Source of the DNA: Eutreptiella sp. 'Long Island Sound 2002'
Taxonomy: Eukaryota; Euglenozoa; Euglenophyceae; Eutreptiales; Eutreptiaceae
Assembly (NCBI GenBank): GCA_964036045.1
Contig: OZ038388.1
Span: forward strand, 30,091,759-30,155,758
DNA length: 64,000 nt
Direction: 5' to 3'
Each line of letters starts with the position of its first letter. Within the stretch, counting starts at the first letter, position 1. Shown one piece after another: positions 1-12,828 of this stretch. Made by a program: the position numbers and the translations under genes. The notes under the pieces were generated by a model. That model ran no database searches, was not told the DNA's origin, and worked only from the letters and a program-made list of their open reading frames with translations.

Positions 1-3000
1 AGAAGTGGCCCACAAGTGGGCAAGGTGGCTACATAACCCCTGCCACCTGGGGGGTCCCCACCGCTTCAGAGCGGGGGGCAGAATCAGAGGTGGCCCACAA
101 GTGGGCAAGGTGGCTACATAACCCCTGCCGCCTGGGGGGTACCCACGGCTTCAGAGCGGGGGGCACAAAGAAAAGTGGCCCACAAGTGGGCAACGTGGCT
201 ACATAACCCCTGCTGCCTGGGGCGTCCCCACCGCTTCAGAGCGTGGGGCAGAATCACAGGTGGCCCACAAGTGGGCAAGGTGGCTACATAACCCCTGCCA
301 CCTAGGGGGTCCCCACCGCTTCAGAGCGGGGGGCAGAATTAGAGGGGGCCCACAAGTGGGCAAGGTGGCTACATAACCCATGCCGCCTGGGGGGTCCCGA
401 CCCGCTTGGGAGCGGGGGGTGCAGAATCACAGGTGGCCCACAAGTGGGCAAGGTGGCTACATAACGCCAGCCGCTTTGGGGGTCCCCACCGCTTCAGGGC
501 GGGGGGCAGAATCACAGGTGGCCCACAAGTGGGCAAGGTGGCTACATAACCCCTGCCGCCTGGGGGGTACCCACCGCTTCAGAGCGGGGGGCACAAAGAA
601 AAGTGGCCCACAAGTGGGCAAGGTGGCTGGCTACATAACCCCTGCTGCCTGGGGCGTCCCCACCGCTTCAGAGCGGGGGGCAGAATCACAGGTGGCCCAC
701 AAGTGGGCAAGGTGGCTACATAACCCCTGCCACCTAGGGGGTCCCCACCGCTTCAGAGCGGGGGGCAGAATTAGAGGGGGCCCAAAAGTGGGCAAGGTGG
801 CTACATAACCCATGCCGCCTGGGGGGTCCCGACCCGCTTGGGAGCGGGGGGCAGAATCACAGGTGGCCCACAAGTGGGCAAGGTGGCTACATAACGCCTG
901 CCGCTTGGGGCGTCCCCACCGCTTCAAAGCAAGGGGCAGAATCAAAGGGGGCCCACAAGTGGGCATTGTGGCTACATAACCCCTGCCGGTTGGGAGGTCC
1001 CCACCGCTTCACAACGGGGGGCAGAATCACAGGTGGCCCACAAGCGGGCAAGGAGGCTACATGGCCCCTGCCGCTTGGGGGGTCCCCACCGCTTCAAAGG
1101 CGGGGGGCAGAATCAGAAGTGGCCCACAAGTGGGCAAGGTGGCTACATAACCCCTGCCGCCTGGGGGGTCCCGACCCGCTTGGGAGCGGGGGGGCAGAAT
1201 CACAGGTGGCCCACAAGTGGGCAAGGTGGCTACATAATCCCTGCGGCCTGGGGGTCCCCACCGCTTCAGACCGGGGGGCAGAATCAGAAGTGGCCCACAA
1301 GTGGGCAAGGTGGCTACATAACCCGTGCCGCCTAGGGGGTGCCAACCGCTTCAGAGTGGGGGGCAGAATCACAGGTGGCCCACAAGCGGGCAAGGAGGCT
1401 ACATGGCCCCTGCCGCTTGGGGGGTCCCCACCGCTTCAAAGGCGGGGGGCAGAATCAGAAGTGGCCCACAAGTGGGCAAGGTGGCTACATAACCCCTGCC
1501 GCCTGGGGGGTCCCCAGGACTTCAGAGCGGGGGGCAGAAAGAGAAGTGGCCCAAAATTCGGCAAGGTGGCTACACAAACCCTGCCGCCTAGGGGGTCCCC
1601 ACCGCTTCAAAGGGGGGGGCAGAATCAGAGGTGGCCCACAAGGGGGCAAGGTGGCTACATGACCCGTTTGGGGCGTCCCCACCGCTTCAGAGTGGGGGGC
1701 AGAATCAGAAGTGGCCCACAAGTGGGCAAGGTGGCTACATAACCCGTGCCGCCTAGGGGTCCCCACCGCTTTAGAGCGGGGGGCAGAATCACAGGTAGCC
1801 CACAAGTGGGCAAGGTGGCTACATAATCCCTGCCGCCTGGGGCATCCCCACCGGTTCAGAGCGGGGGGCAGAATCAGAGGTGGCCCACAAGTGGGCAAGG
1901 TGGCTACATAACCTCTGCCGCCCGGGGGGTCCCCACCGCTTCAGAGCGGAGGGCAGAATCACAGGTAGCCCACAAGTGGGCAAGGTGGCTACACAATCCC
2001 TGCCGCCTGGGGCATCCCCACCGCTTCAGAGCGGGTGGCAAAATCAGAAGTGGCCCACAAGTGGGCAAGGTGGCTACATAACCTCTGCCACCTGGGGGGT
2101 CCCCACCGCTTCAGAGCGGGGGGCAGAATCACAGGTGGCCCACAAGTGGGCAAGGTGGCTACATAATCCCTGCCGCCCAGGGCGTCCCCACCGCTTCAGA
2201 GTGGGGGGCAGAATCAGAGGTGGCCCACAAGTGGGCAAGCCGGCTACATAACCCATGCCGCCTGGGGGGTCCCCACCGCTTCAGGGCGGGGGGCAGAATC
2301 ACAGGTGGCCCACAAGTTGGCAAGGTGGCTACATAACCCGTGCCGCCCGGGGCGTCCCCACCGCTTCAGAGCGGAGGGCGGAATCAGAGGTGGCCCACAA
2401 GTGGGCAAGGTGGCTACATAACCCCTGCCGCCTGGGGGGTCCCCACCGCTTCAGAGCAGGGGGCAGAATCACAGGTGGCCCACAAGTTGGCAAGGTGGCT
2501 ACATAACCCCTGCCGCCTCGGGCGTCCCCACCGCTTCAGAGCGGAGGGCAGAATCACAGGTGGCCCACAAGTGGGCAAGGTGGCTACATAACCCCTGCCA
2601 CCTCGGGCGTCCCCAACGCTTCAGAGCGGAGGGCAGACTTAGAGGGGGCCCACAAGTGGGCAAGGTGGCTACATGACCCCTGCCGCCTGGGGGGTCCCCA
2701 CCGCTTCAGAGCGGGGGGCAGAATCGGAAGTACATGGCTACATAACCCCTGCGCTTGGGGGTCCCCGTCGCTTCAAAGGCGGGGGCAGAATCAGAAGTGA
2801 CCTACAAGTGGGCAAGGTGGCTACATAACCCCTGCTGCCTGGGGCGTCCCCACCGCTTCAGAGCGGGGGGCAGAATCAAAAGTGGCCCACAACTGGGCAA
2901 GGTGGCTACATAATCCCTGCTGCCTGGGGGGTCCCCACCGCTTCAGAGCGGGGGGCAGAATCATAAGTGGCCCACAAGTGGGCAAGGTGGCTAAATAACC

Positions 3001-5870
3001 CCTGCCGCCTGGGGGGTCCCCACCGGTTCAGAGCGGGGGGCAGAATCGGAAGTACGTGGCTACATAACCCCTGCCGCTTGGGGGTCCCCGTCGCTTCAAA
3101 GGGGGGGGCAGAATCAGAAGTGGCCCACAAGTGGGCAAGGTGGCTACATAACCCCTCCTGCCTGGGGGGTCCCCACCGCTTCAGAGCGGGGGGCAGAATC
3201 ACAGGTGGCCCACAAGTGGGCAAGGTGGCTGCATAACCCTTGCTGCCTGGGGCGTCCCCACCGCTTCAGAGCGGGGGGCAGAATCACAGGTGGCCGACAA
3301 GTTGGCAAGGTGGCTACATAATCCCTGCCGCCTAGGGGGTCCCCACCGCTTCAAAGCGGGGGGTGCAGAATCACAGGTGGCCCAAAAGTGGGCAAGGTGG
3401 CTACATAACCCCTGCCGCCTGGGGGGTACCCACCGCTTCAGAGCGGGGGGCACAAAGAAAAGTGGCCCACAAGTGGGCAAGGTGGCTACATAACCCCTGC
3501 TGCCTGGGGCGTCCCCACCGCTTCAGAGCGGGGGGCAGAATCAGAGGTGGCCCACAAGTGGGCAAGGTGGCTACATAACCCCTGCCACCTAGGGGGTCCC
3601 CACCGCTTCAGAGCGGGGGGCAGAATTAGAGGGGGCCCAAAAGTGGGCAAGGTGGCTACATAACCCATGCCGCCTGGGGGGTCCCGACCCGCTTGGGAGC
3701 GGGGGGCAGAATCACAGGTGGCCCACAAGTGGGCAAGGTGGCTACATAACGCCAGCCGCTTGGGGGGTCCCCACCGCTTCAGAGCGGGGGGCAGAATCAC
3801 AGGTGGCCCACAAGTGGGCAAGGTGGCTACATAACGCCTGCCGCTTGGGGCGTCCCCACCGCTTCAAAGCAAGGGGCAGAATCAAAGGGGGCCCACAAGT
3901 GGGCATTGTGGCTACATAACCCCTGCCGGTTGGGAGGTCCCCACCGCTTCACAACGGGGGGCAGAATCACAGGTGGCCCACAAGCGGGCAAGGAGGCTAC
4001 ATGGCCCCTGCCGCTTGGGGGGTCCCCACCGCTTCAAAGGCGGGGGGCAGAATCAGAAGTGGCCCACAAGTGGGCAAGGTGGCTACATAACCCCTGCCGC
4101 CTGGGGGGTCCCCACCGCTTCAGAGCGGGGGGGCAGAATCAGAAGTGGCCCACAAGTGGGCAAGGTGGCTACATAACCCGTGCCGCCTAGGGGGTGCAAA
4201 CTGCTTCAGAGCGGGGGGCAGAATCAGAGGTGGCCCACAAGTGGGCAAGGTGGCTACATAACCCCTGCCGCCTGGGGGGGGCCCCAGGACTTCAGAGCGG
4301 GGGGCAGAAAGAGAAGGCGCCCACAATTCGGCAAGGTGGCTACACAAACCCTGCCGCCTAGGGGGTCCCCACCGCTTCAAAGGGGGGGGCAGAATTAGAG
4401 GTGGCCCACAAGGGGGCAAGGTGGCTACATGACCCGTTTGGGGCGTCCCCACCGCTTCACAGTGGGGGGCAGAATCAGAAGTGGCCCACAAGTGGGCAAG
4501 GTGGCTACACAACCCGTGCCGCCCGGGGGGTCCCCACCGCTTCAGAGCGGAGGGCAGAATCACAGGTAGCCCACAAGTGGGCAAGGTGGCTACATAATCC
4601 CTGCCGCCTGGGGGGTCCCCACCGCTTCAGAGCGGGGGGCAAAATCAGAGGTGGCCCACAAGTGGGCAAGGTGGCTACATAACCTCTGCCGCCCGGGGGG
4701 TCCCCACCGCTTCAGAGCAGGGGCAGAATCACAGGTGGCCCACAAGTGGGCAAGGTGGCTACATAATCCCTGCCGCCCAGGGCGTCCCCACCGCTTCAGA
4801 GTGGGGGGCAGAATCAGAGGTGGCCCACAAGTGGGCAAGCCGGCTACATAACCCATGCCGCCTGGGGGGTCCCCACCGCTTCAGGGCGGGGGGCAGAATC
4901 ACAGGTGGCCCACAAGTTGGCAAGGTGGCTACATAACCCGTGCCGCCCGGGGCGTCCCCACCGCTTCAGAGCGGAGGGCGGAATCAGAGGTGGCCCACAA
5001 GTGGGCAAGGTGGCTACATAACCCCTGCCGCCTGGGGGGTCCCCACCGCTTCAGAGCGGGGGGCAGAATCACAGGTGGCCCACAAATTGGCAAGGTGGCT
5101 ACATAACCCCTGCCGCCTCGGGCGTCCCCACCGCTTCAGAGCGGAGGGCAGAATCACAGGTGGCCCACAAGTGGGCAAGGTGGCTACATAACCCCTGCCG
5201 CCTGGGGGGTCCCCACCGCTTCAAAGGGGGGGGCAGAATCAGAAGTGGCCCACAAGTGGGCAAGGTGGCTACATAACCACTGCCGCCTGGGGGGTCCCCA
5301 CCGCTTCACAGGGCGGGGGCAGAATCAGAAGTGGCCCACAAGTGGGCAAGGTGGCTGGATAATCCCTGCCGCCCGGGGCGTCCCCACCGGTTCAGAGCGG
5401 GGGGCAGAATCAGAAGTGGCCCACAAGTGGGCAAGGTGGCTACATAATCCCTGCCGCCCGGGGCGTCCCCACCGCTTCAAAGCGGGGGGCAGAATTAGAG
5501 GTGGTCCACAAGTGGGCAAGGTGGCTACATAACCCCTGCTGCCTGGGGGGTCCCCACCGCTTCAGAGCGGGGGGCAGAAACACAGGTGGCCCACAAGTGG
5601 GCAAGGTGGCTACATAATCCCTGCCGCTTGGGGCGTCCCCATCGCTTCAGAGCGGAGGGCAGAATCAGAAGTGGCCCACAAGTGGGCAAGGTGGCTACAT
5701 AACCCGTGCCGCCTAGGGGATCCCCACTGCTTCAGAGCGGGGGGCATAATCAGAGGTGGCCCACGGCAAGGTGGCTACATAACCCCTGCCGCCTCGGGGG
5801 TCCCCACCGCTTCAGAGCGGGGGGGGGGGGGGGCAGAGTCACAGGTGGCCCACAAGTGGGCAAGGTGGCT
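1..5870. repeat. 85-bp satellite tandem array, open at the left edge
   Basis: A motif around GTGGGCAAGGTGGCTACATA recurs at 16, 101 and 186, then every 85 bp with small shifts, giving roughly 68 copies. Each unit contains two short perfect dyads, CCGCTTCAGAGCGG (for example 61-74) and GCCCACAAGTGGGC (for example 93-106), and a run of G after the first dyad. Longer blocks are re-duplicated: segments near 631, 966 and 2255 recur at offsets of about 2855, 2940 and 2600 bp, and a smaller block recurs at about 432 bp. A few units are truncated (near 2730 and 3050). The array starts before the window. Open reading frames here, up to 258 codons, arise because stops are rare in the unit in every frame. 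85 is not a multiple of 3, so no frame is conserved from unit to unit. Confidence 0.97.
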
Positions 5871-5871
5871 A

Positions 5872-5995
5872 CCTAGTAACCTACTAAAAAATTTTTTTTT
5901 ACTAGGTTCTGAAACCTAGTAAAAAACCAGTGAACCTAGTAAACTGTTACCTAGCAAAAAAAAATTTAAGATTTTTTTTTTTACTAGGTTTCACT
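5872..5995. repeat. AT-rich foldback cluster at the satellite edge
   Basis: Right after the last satellite unit, the motif AACCTAGTAAAAAA and its reverse complement TTTTTTACTAGGTT alternate about six times in about 120 bp, so the patch can fold into several hairpins. Base composition changes abruptly from GC-rich satellite to A/T homopolymer runs. It may be a small foldback element or a boundary. No coding signal is seen. Confidence 0.75.
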
Positions 5996-8900
5996 ACAGA
6001 CCCATGCTCTACGCTGTATAAAACCCATGAATATCATAATATATATGTTTTGCTGGTGTTGTAGTGTGCTCTTCTTGTACTTCCCCCTCCATCTGAGGAA
6101 CATCCTCATCTTCCTCCATAGGATCAGCGGCCAAATCATCAGCTGCAACTTCTAGGCTCTCTTGTAGATCATCCTCCCAGTTGTAGAGGTCGTCTAGGAC
6201 ATCGTAGTGCTTGAGCTGGGCGTAGCCAACCTTAGCAAAAAAAAAAGGGTAAACGAGGGGGAGAGCTGAGCGAAAATGGGGGAAAACTTTGCCCAGCGCA
6301 CCCGGTGGGCTAACGTTCCCTCCTAGAGAGGTGAAAATGGGGAAATGAGCAAAGAAAGAATGTGTAAAAAAAGGGGGGAGGGGGTCGAGGTGAAAATGGT
6401 GAAAACCTAACAATGCCATATCCCCATCCAAGCATCCAAGACCTGCTATCAAAGAACTAATCCCCATAGTATCATAAAGTATGGGTTTCTAGTACGGCCG
6501 CATGTCCCAAAATAGCCTACTTTTTGCACAGCTCGCACACAGCGCGAGCAACGCCCCCCATGAGTTCGCCGGACCGCGTTGAGGAGCTCCTCATGGTCTG
6601 CATACACATGCGTCCCAGCACATGCATCCAAGAAAACCATCAATTGATCCATGGCGAAGCCATAGGATTGGCGGTAGGCTCACAAATCCTCAAATACATG
6701 CCATTCCTTGCCCTGCATCCCCCGCCAAACCAACAAAAATGTGTTTAAAGCAAAAGCAACAGTCCACAATGTCATGTTTCCTGATGTGACATGGTTGGCA
6801 ATTTTGTCTAGTCTTCTTTTCTGAAAGGGAAGGGTTCGGATGCCAAAAACACATTTGGGGGCAATACAATTCTGTGATGCACTTGGTGCACATCAATTTG
6901 GTGGCGGTGTTCAGTTGTTTCTGTTTGCAACATCAATCTGCACAGGCTGCAAGAACAAAGGAGGGGGCACAAATGCTCTGCCTTTGATACACTGATGGAC
7001 TAAGGCCTGAAAGAACCATGTAAGGTGAATCAGTGCATTAGCTCCCATTTCTGGACTGCGCTTTCAAGCTTGGGCACTCCTTCAGCCCTTGAAGATTGGT
7101 TTCCACCTGCCTTCATCAAAAACACGGGAATGTTAATATTGGGCTGTGCGCACTCGGGCACTGGGTGTCAGGCAAACATTACAGCGTGTTACGTTGGCAG
7201 AGCTTTTGATCAGCAGGTGACACTCTCGGGCAAGCAAGTACATGAAATCAGGAGAAATCAGGAAACAGTGCGCTGTGGCAATGGTCATGTGTCGCTAAAT
7301 TCTGTCCTGAAACCATCGGAATAATTGGATGCCGCCCTTCTGGAGCCCTACAGGCCGGGGGGGGGGGTTGGTACGGGGGATATTTCACCAGGGGAAAATT
7401 TCGCCACCTTCCTGAGAGACGAAATTTTCCAGCGAAATTATCCCCGCCCGAAAATTTTCCCTCTCCCTGTGCCCAACACTACATCCCTTGGTGGAGATGA
7501 CAATGCACCTGATGCCATGACATGAACCCCCTCATTCATCCCTAAGTGGAGGCCCGACTGCAGCCCTACTTGGTTGGAGTTGGTTGGAGCCCTCCTCAAG
7601 CATACATCCTGCCCCCTCACCCTCACCCCATGGCCAGAACAACAGTAAAAGCACTGAAAATGATGGAAACAACGCCTCTTGTTGTTCTAATATAGGGCAT
7701 TGTTTACGCGCACCCTGAGAAGGCATAAACAGTGGCACTTTCTCAGTTCCCGGTCCATGTATGATGACCTGCACGCCTGGACGACCAGACATGTGGCAAC
7801 AAGTGGCAGGGCAGTAACAGCATCCCCAAAATACCATCCCCGGCCCCAAATTGCAGAGAAACTTGATCTTGATGGACAACCAGAAAATGGAAGCGCCAAA
7901 GTCCATGGTTCCAAAAGATGTACAAGCCGTGTTGTTCTGACAATGGCGTTGTGCTCGCAGAGAGGGAGGGCGGGTGGCACCAGTGCTGAACTGTTCAATA
8001 TGCACGTTCCCCAACACCCCAGCCCCTGAGCTCAGTCCTGATTGAACCGCAAAAGTTGGGTCACGCAAAAAAGACCACCATTGCCCAGCCTACACCCTTA
8101 CAGCTTCTGCCTGGGTGAGGCTAGAATGGACATCCAGATATTGGAATGTAGCAGGTGGCAATGGCGCTGATGCCATGGCACAACCGCGTTGAGGGACGCA
8201 TGCGGTGCCAACAAAGGTGGGCCGACCTGCCGCAGGTGGACTTGTTGTGGGAATTCTTGGGTCAGATCCCCGTGTCTTCTCATGTCTCGTCAACGCCAGG
8301 GGGATATGGCGATCTCGAATCGAACCGGGCTCGGGGTTTGGGGGAACGGCTTTTGTCAGGTTCTGGAGGTGCAGTTTGGGTGGGGGGGGGGGGGGGGGTC
8401 GGCACCGTGTGCGGACCGCGTGCACCTTTTCGGAGTCCTTCACAAGACTCGTTGTTGATGGCGTATTGTGCCCCACTTCCATTCAACGACTCAACTGAAA
8501 CTATCATCGCTTCACGACACGGCACCATCATACATGTGCACCACAACCCATCAACGTCGATGGTCTCATGCGGCACCACCCCACGCCTGGGCCCCACCAC
8601 ATTTTGATCCCCCGCACCGCACGCACACTGCATCGAACGCCCCCCTTCGTGCAGAGATTTGTGATACACGCCTCCGGCGCAATGCGACCTCAGAGGACTC
8701 AGGATTCGCCTGCTCAGCACAAGGTTTGGCCCAAGGAAAGGCCCACGGTCCCAGGGAGGGTTGTTGCAAGTCTCGTTTGTGTTTTGCATTGCTTCGCAGG
8801 CCTGGTACGTCTTGGCTCGTCCCACGGGCTGGAACCAACGTTGAAAAGGGCTGGCCCCAGGCTCCTGCGTGTGGCCTTGCCTGTGAAAGTGCTTTGGCAC

Positions 8901-10180
8901 TTCCATCCCGGATCACTTCGCTACATGTCGTTGGCGCTCTTTTTGTAGGACATGCAGTGGGAGTGATGATGCACAGAGGGCGAAACGTCGTACCGTGAGG
9001 CCCTCAATGGTACCACACAGCCGTTTCAGCCCTGAATCAGAAGAAGGTGTCGCAGGCGTCAGCACGAGTCCCCGCGTCACTGACCTCCGTACTGAACGCT
9101 CCGCGGGCTGTTTGGCTCTCCCTGGGCTGTGCAAGGAAACGTGTGGTTCGCAATACAAAACCCCGGGGCGCCCCATAAGCAACGTGTTTCGGTGGAAGGC
9201 CCCCTCGTCTACCAGTATTGGGTCGGCTTACTTCAGTCCTTCGGCTCGTTTGGCCGCATCACAAAGCTGTAAAATGATACTGGGTTCCCAGAAGCATGCA
9301 TACATATGATGCCGCAAAGACATGCGCAAAACGAACGCAGTGACATGGGTCGTCGCAGGGCTTGGGCAAAATGCCCAACATGAGCGCTGACTGACTCCTT
9401 TTTCATTGCAGGCAATGTACATGCGTGTGTCAGGTACTTGGGTGCATGGGTGGGTCGTCGAGTGCTGGTCACGTGCTGTTTAGGTACTGGTTGGGTGCGT
9501 CGGGTGCTGGTCGGGTGCTGTTCGGTGCTGGTCGGGTGGGGTTGGGACTGCTGGCGGCTGCGATTGGCCTCAACACAGAGAGCAGAATTTTTTTCAGCTT
9601 TTTGCAGGGTCATGACCCCTCCCTGGGAGCATGCGCGGATGTGAGGATGCCGAATTTGCACTCTGATGTGCAGCAATCAGACCACTTACCATTGCGCAGC
9701 TGCAAAGCCAGCCACCACCTGTGCAACTCTGGCCTTTCACGCTTCTGCACTTCCGAAAAGAAATACCTCCACTCACTGGTAAAACCAAAAAGAGTGAGAA
9801 TGGCGACCATTCCCAGAGTGAGGTTGCTCGGATGATATGTAATGGTCCTGCCATTTGGTTGACGTGCCGCGCATGCTGTTCTCACAGGGCTGCTTTGCTT
9901 CATTGGCGATGGTTGGGGTATTTGGGTTGGTTTAATGTGGGGGCAACACATCATCCACCACCTGCAACACGGTGCAAGAAATGGGTCCGGCTTCCGGCCA
10001 GTAAGAAGAACAGAACCGAGTTGCGTGACAAAACCAAAACTCTCACCGCATTGCGAATGCGCAGCAGCACCTAAGGACCAACATGGAAAGCCAACAGGTT
10101 TACCAGTTGATACCTCTGGTTTACTGCACTTGGTCGGGTTTTGAGGAGGTGTGCCTCCAGCATGGCGCACACTTTCCAGG
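5996..10180. other. unassigned intergenic region
   Basis: No gene is recognisable. A minus-strand frame at 6009-6467 ends in an acidic stretch (many D/E residues around codons 85-135) but matches nothing I know. Segments near 6286-6545 resemble segments near 12355-12500 and 60827-60960, so they are dispersed-repeat material. A GGGGAAATTTCG-type inverted-repeat patch lies at 7356-7470. A long minus-strand frame at 8280-8906 crosses a poly-G tract and looks fortuitous. A degenerate repeat of a GGTGCTGGTCGG-like motif occupies about 9440-9545. Confidence 0.5.
9440..9545. repeat. degenerate short tandem repeat
   Basis: Variants of GGTGCTGGTCGG are repeated several times, such as GGGTGCTGGTCGGGTGCTG followed by GGTGCTGGTCGGGTGG. 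It is a small minisatellite with no assigned function. Confidence 0.7.
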
Positions 10181-10188
10181 GTAAATTC

Positions 10189-12114
10189 CAGACCCATGGT
10201 AAGAAGCATGCGTGTACGCTTACTTTCCATGGCTATGCACGCTTACGCACGCTTACACCCCAACACTCCGCACGCTTGTGTACGCTTGGGCTTGGGGACA
10301 CAGAGGTGGACCTCTTGTATAGTCATGCACAGGTTCTTTGCAGAAAAAAAATTGGTGCTGGTGGAATTTTTGTTTAAGAGCACTGTGTGCCGAAAAGGCA
10401 CTTAAGGGGCTTTCAGGTCAAAAAAAAAAATGTGCATGCTTGCGCACGCTTGCGCACGCTGGGACGGGGAGATGGCGCACACTTACGCACACTTACCACC
10501 CAACACTGCGCACGCTTGCGCACGCTTAACCCTGGTCTGTGCGCACACTTCTAACCACAGGTGTGGACTGGAAGTACACCCACACCCATTCACTCACAGT
10601 TTGACACATGACCAAACTTCCAGGACGAGGGGCACAGCCCTAGAGCACCCGTAGGCCCTCACTGGGCTATAACCGCCGTCATCCCATCCGTCAAGCACGC
10701 ATCGCACCATGAGGAAAGAATGTTGTTATTCAAAGTGTCCTGCCTTGCTTTGTGGAGCTGTACTATGATGTACTAACCTATGGTTTGCCCTGAAAGCACT
10801 ATGCCACGTTGTAATGTACTGTACCTTACTGCTACAATACTTTTACCACAGCGAGCACATTGGTACCACGTTCTCAAAAAAGACACATACTGAGTAGTGT
10901 TTGTACCCTTAGATTACTGCCGCTATCCCCAAAAGAGGAAGTAAGGACTGGAAGTACACCCACACTCATTCACTCGCAGTTTGACACATGACCAAACTTC
11001 CAGGACGAGGGGCACAGCCCTAGAGCACCCGTAGGCCCTCACTGGGCTATAACCGCCGTCATCCCATCCGTCGAGCACGCATCGCACCCTGAGGGAAGAA
11101 TGTTGTTCTTCAAAGTGTCCTGCCTTGCTTTGTGGAGCTGTACTATGATGTACTAACCAATGGTTTGCCTTGAAAGCACTATGCCACGTTGTAATGTATT
11201 GTACCGTACTGCTACAGTACTTTTGCCGTACTTTTACCACAGCGAGCACATTGGTACCACGTTCTCAAAAAAGACAAACATACTGAGTAATGTTTGTACC
11301 CTCAGATTACTGCCACTATCCCCAAAAGAGGAAGTAAGGACTAGAAATACACCCACACCCATTCACTCACAGTTTGACACATGACCAAACTTCCAGGACG
11401 AGGGGCACAGCCCTAGAGCACCTGTAGGCCCTCACTGGGCTATAACCGCCGTCATCCCATCTGTCTAGCACGCATCGCACCATGAGGAAAGAATGTTGTT
11501 CTTGAAAGTGTCCTGCCTTGCTTTGTGGAGCTGTACTATGATGTACTAACCTATGGTTTGCCCCGAAAGCACTATGCCACCTTGTAATGTATTGTACCGT
11601 ACTGCTACAGTACTTTTACCACAGCGAGCACATTGGTACCACGTTCTCAAAAAAGACAGACATACTGAGTAATGTTTGTACCCCCAGATTACTGCCGCTA
11701 TCCCCAAAAGAGGAAGTAAGGACTGGAACAGACCCGTGGTTAGAAGCATGCGTGTATGCTTGTGCATGCTTACTTTCCATGGCTATGCACGCTTACGCAC
11801 GCTTACACCCCAACACTCCGCACGCTTGTGTACGCTTGGGCTTGGGGACACAGAGGTGGACCTCTTGTATAGTCATGCACAGGTTCTTTGCAGAAAAAAA
11901 ATTGGTGCTGGTGGAATTTTTGTTTAAGAGCACTGTGTGCCGAAAAGGCACTTAAGGGGCTTTCAGGTCAAAAAAAAAATGTGCATGCTTGCGCACGCTT
12001 GGACGGGGAGATGGCGCACACTTACGCACACTTACGCACACTTACCACCCAACACTGCGCACGCTTGCGCACGCTTAACCCTGGTCTGTGCGCTCGCTTC
12101 TAACCAGAGGTCTG
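10189..12114. mobile_element. composite hAT-like element with 8-bp target duplication
   Basis: The left end begins CAGACCCATGGTAAGAAGC at 10189. The right end at 12096-12114 reads, in reverse complement, CAGACCTCTGGTTAGAAGC, so the terminal inverted repeats match at about 16 of 19 positions. GTAAATTC stands directly outside both ends (10181-10188 and 12115-12122), an 8-bp target duplication as in the hAT superfamily. Inside, an arm of about 350 bp full of ACGCTTGCGCACGCTT-like motifs occurs twice (about 10205-10550 and 11747-12100). Between the arms lie three tandem copies of a unit of about 385 bp. No transposase is encoded, so it is non-autonomous. The single target duplication around the whole structure suggests one insertion that later expanded internally. 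Confidence 0.8.
10567..11721. repeat. three tandem copies of a unit of about 385 bp
   Basis: Units start at ACTGGAAGTACACCC (10567), at the same motif (10947) and at a variant (11340). A fourth partial start lies at 11722, giving periods of 380, 393 and 382 bp. The copies look about 95% alike by eye. They lie inside the hAT-like element and separate its two duplicated arms. No conserved reading frame is seen. Confidence 0.9.
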
Positions 12115-12122
12115 GTAAATTC

Positions 12123-12828
12123 CAATAAATCTACTAAACCAAAAAATTGTGTGAACAGTTTTGTGCATTCATGAACTAGTGCACCCCGAAACATGGAAAC
12201 CCACATTGGAGCTGGCACCCACTGATGGAGGCGGGTGAGCAATAGCAGCGGATAGCAGCGGTCCTTCACGGATTGCTTCCTGGGAGCGGCGAGATGGCGT
12301 GTGGATGGTTGACCCCATCAATGGTGTCCACATGCCGTCTACTCGGACTGAAAATTAAGCTATGCCATATCTCCAATCAGGAACACCTGGTACCTAAATA
12401 CCTGGTACCAAACAACAGCAATGCCCCTGATACCACAAAGTATGGGTCTCTGGTATGGCATAGTATCAAAAGTGTGCACAGTGCGCGCAAGGCGAGTGCA
12501 CAGCGCACCATTCGCCCACTTAGACGGTGGATGCTTGGCAGTGTAGTGTTTCCACTGCTTGCCATATTTGGGGGGGGGGGGGTAATTCATTCTAGACGCT
12601 CAGAAGCATATGCATAGCATCCTTTGAAAGCGTTGGAAGAGAATTCGTAGCAACGGAGGGTGTGTGGTGCTGGCAACTGCTTCCTGCCATTCTCTTCGAC
12701 AAATCTCTGCTTCCGCAAACCACAACACCACCAAAAGCAAGCAGGCTGTGCCATTTGATGCCTTCTCTGGGTCCTCCATCCAAGAGCCGCCAATCGTACA
12801 TGAGCAGCGGGCAGTTCATTCCAGCGAA
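12123..12828. other. unassigned spacer between the hAT-like element and the phosphatase gene
   Basis: No gene is recognised. It contains a segment (about 12355-12500) resembling 6430-6545, including the shared AAAGTATGGGT and GGTATGGCATAG-like words. A run of G followed by TAATTCA at about 12572-12590 is a pattern also seen near 29230 and, as TAATTAA, near 32100. Confidence 0.5.

Noticed and set aside
966-1742. 258-codon open frame and similar long frames in the satellite array
   Set aside because: They follow the 85-bp unit, shift frame every unit, appear on both strands and lack any domain. They are products of low stop density.
1-5870. CRISPR-like reading of the tandem array
   Set aside because: Units are contiguous with no unique spacers, variation is spread over the whole unit, and the context is eukaryotic.
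8280-8906. 208-codon minus-strand frame
   Set aside because: It crosses a poly-G run (8383-8398) with Pro-rich output, shows no domain, and overlaps competing frames of equal length.
9610-10230. 206-codon minus-strand frame
   Set aside because: It runs across the left end of the hAT-like insertion (10189), so its N-terminal part is transposon sequence. No domain is seen.
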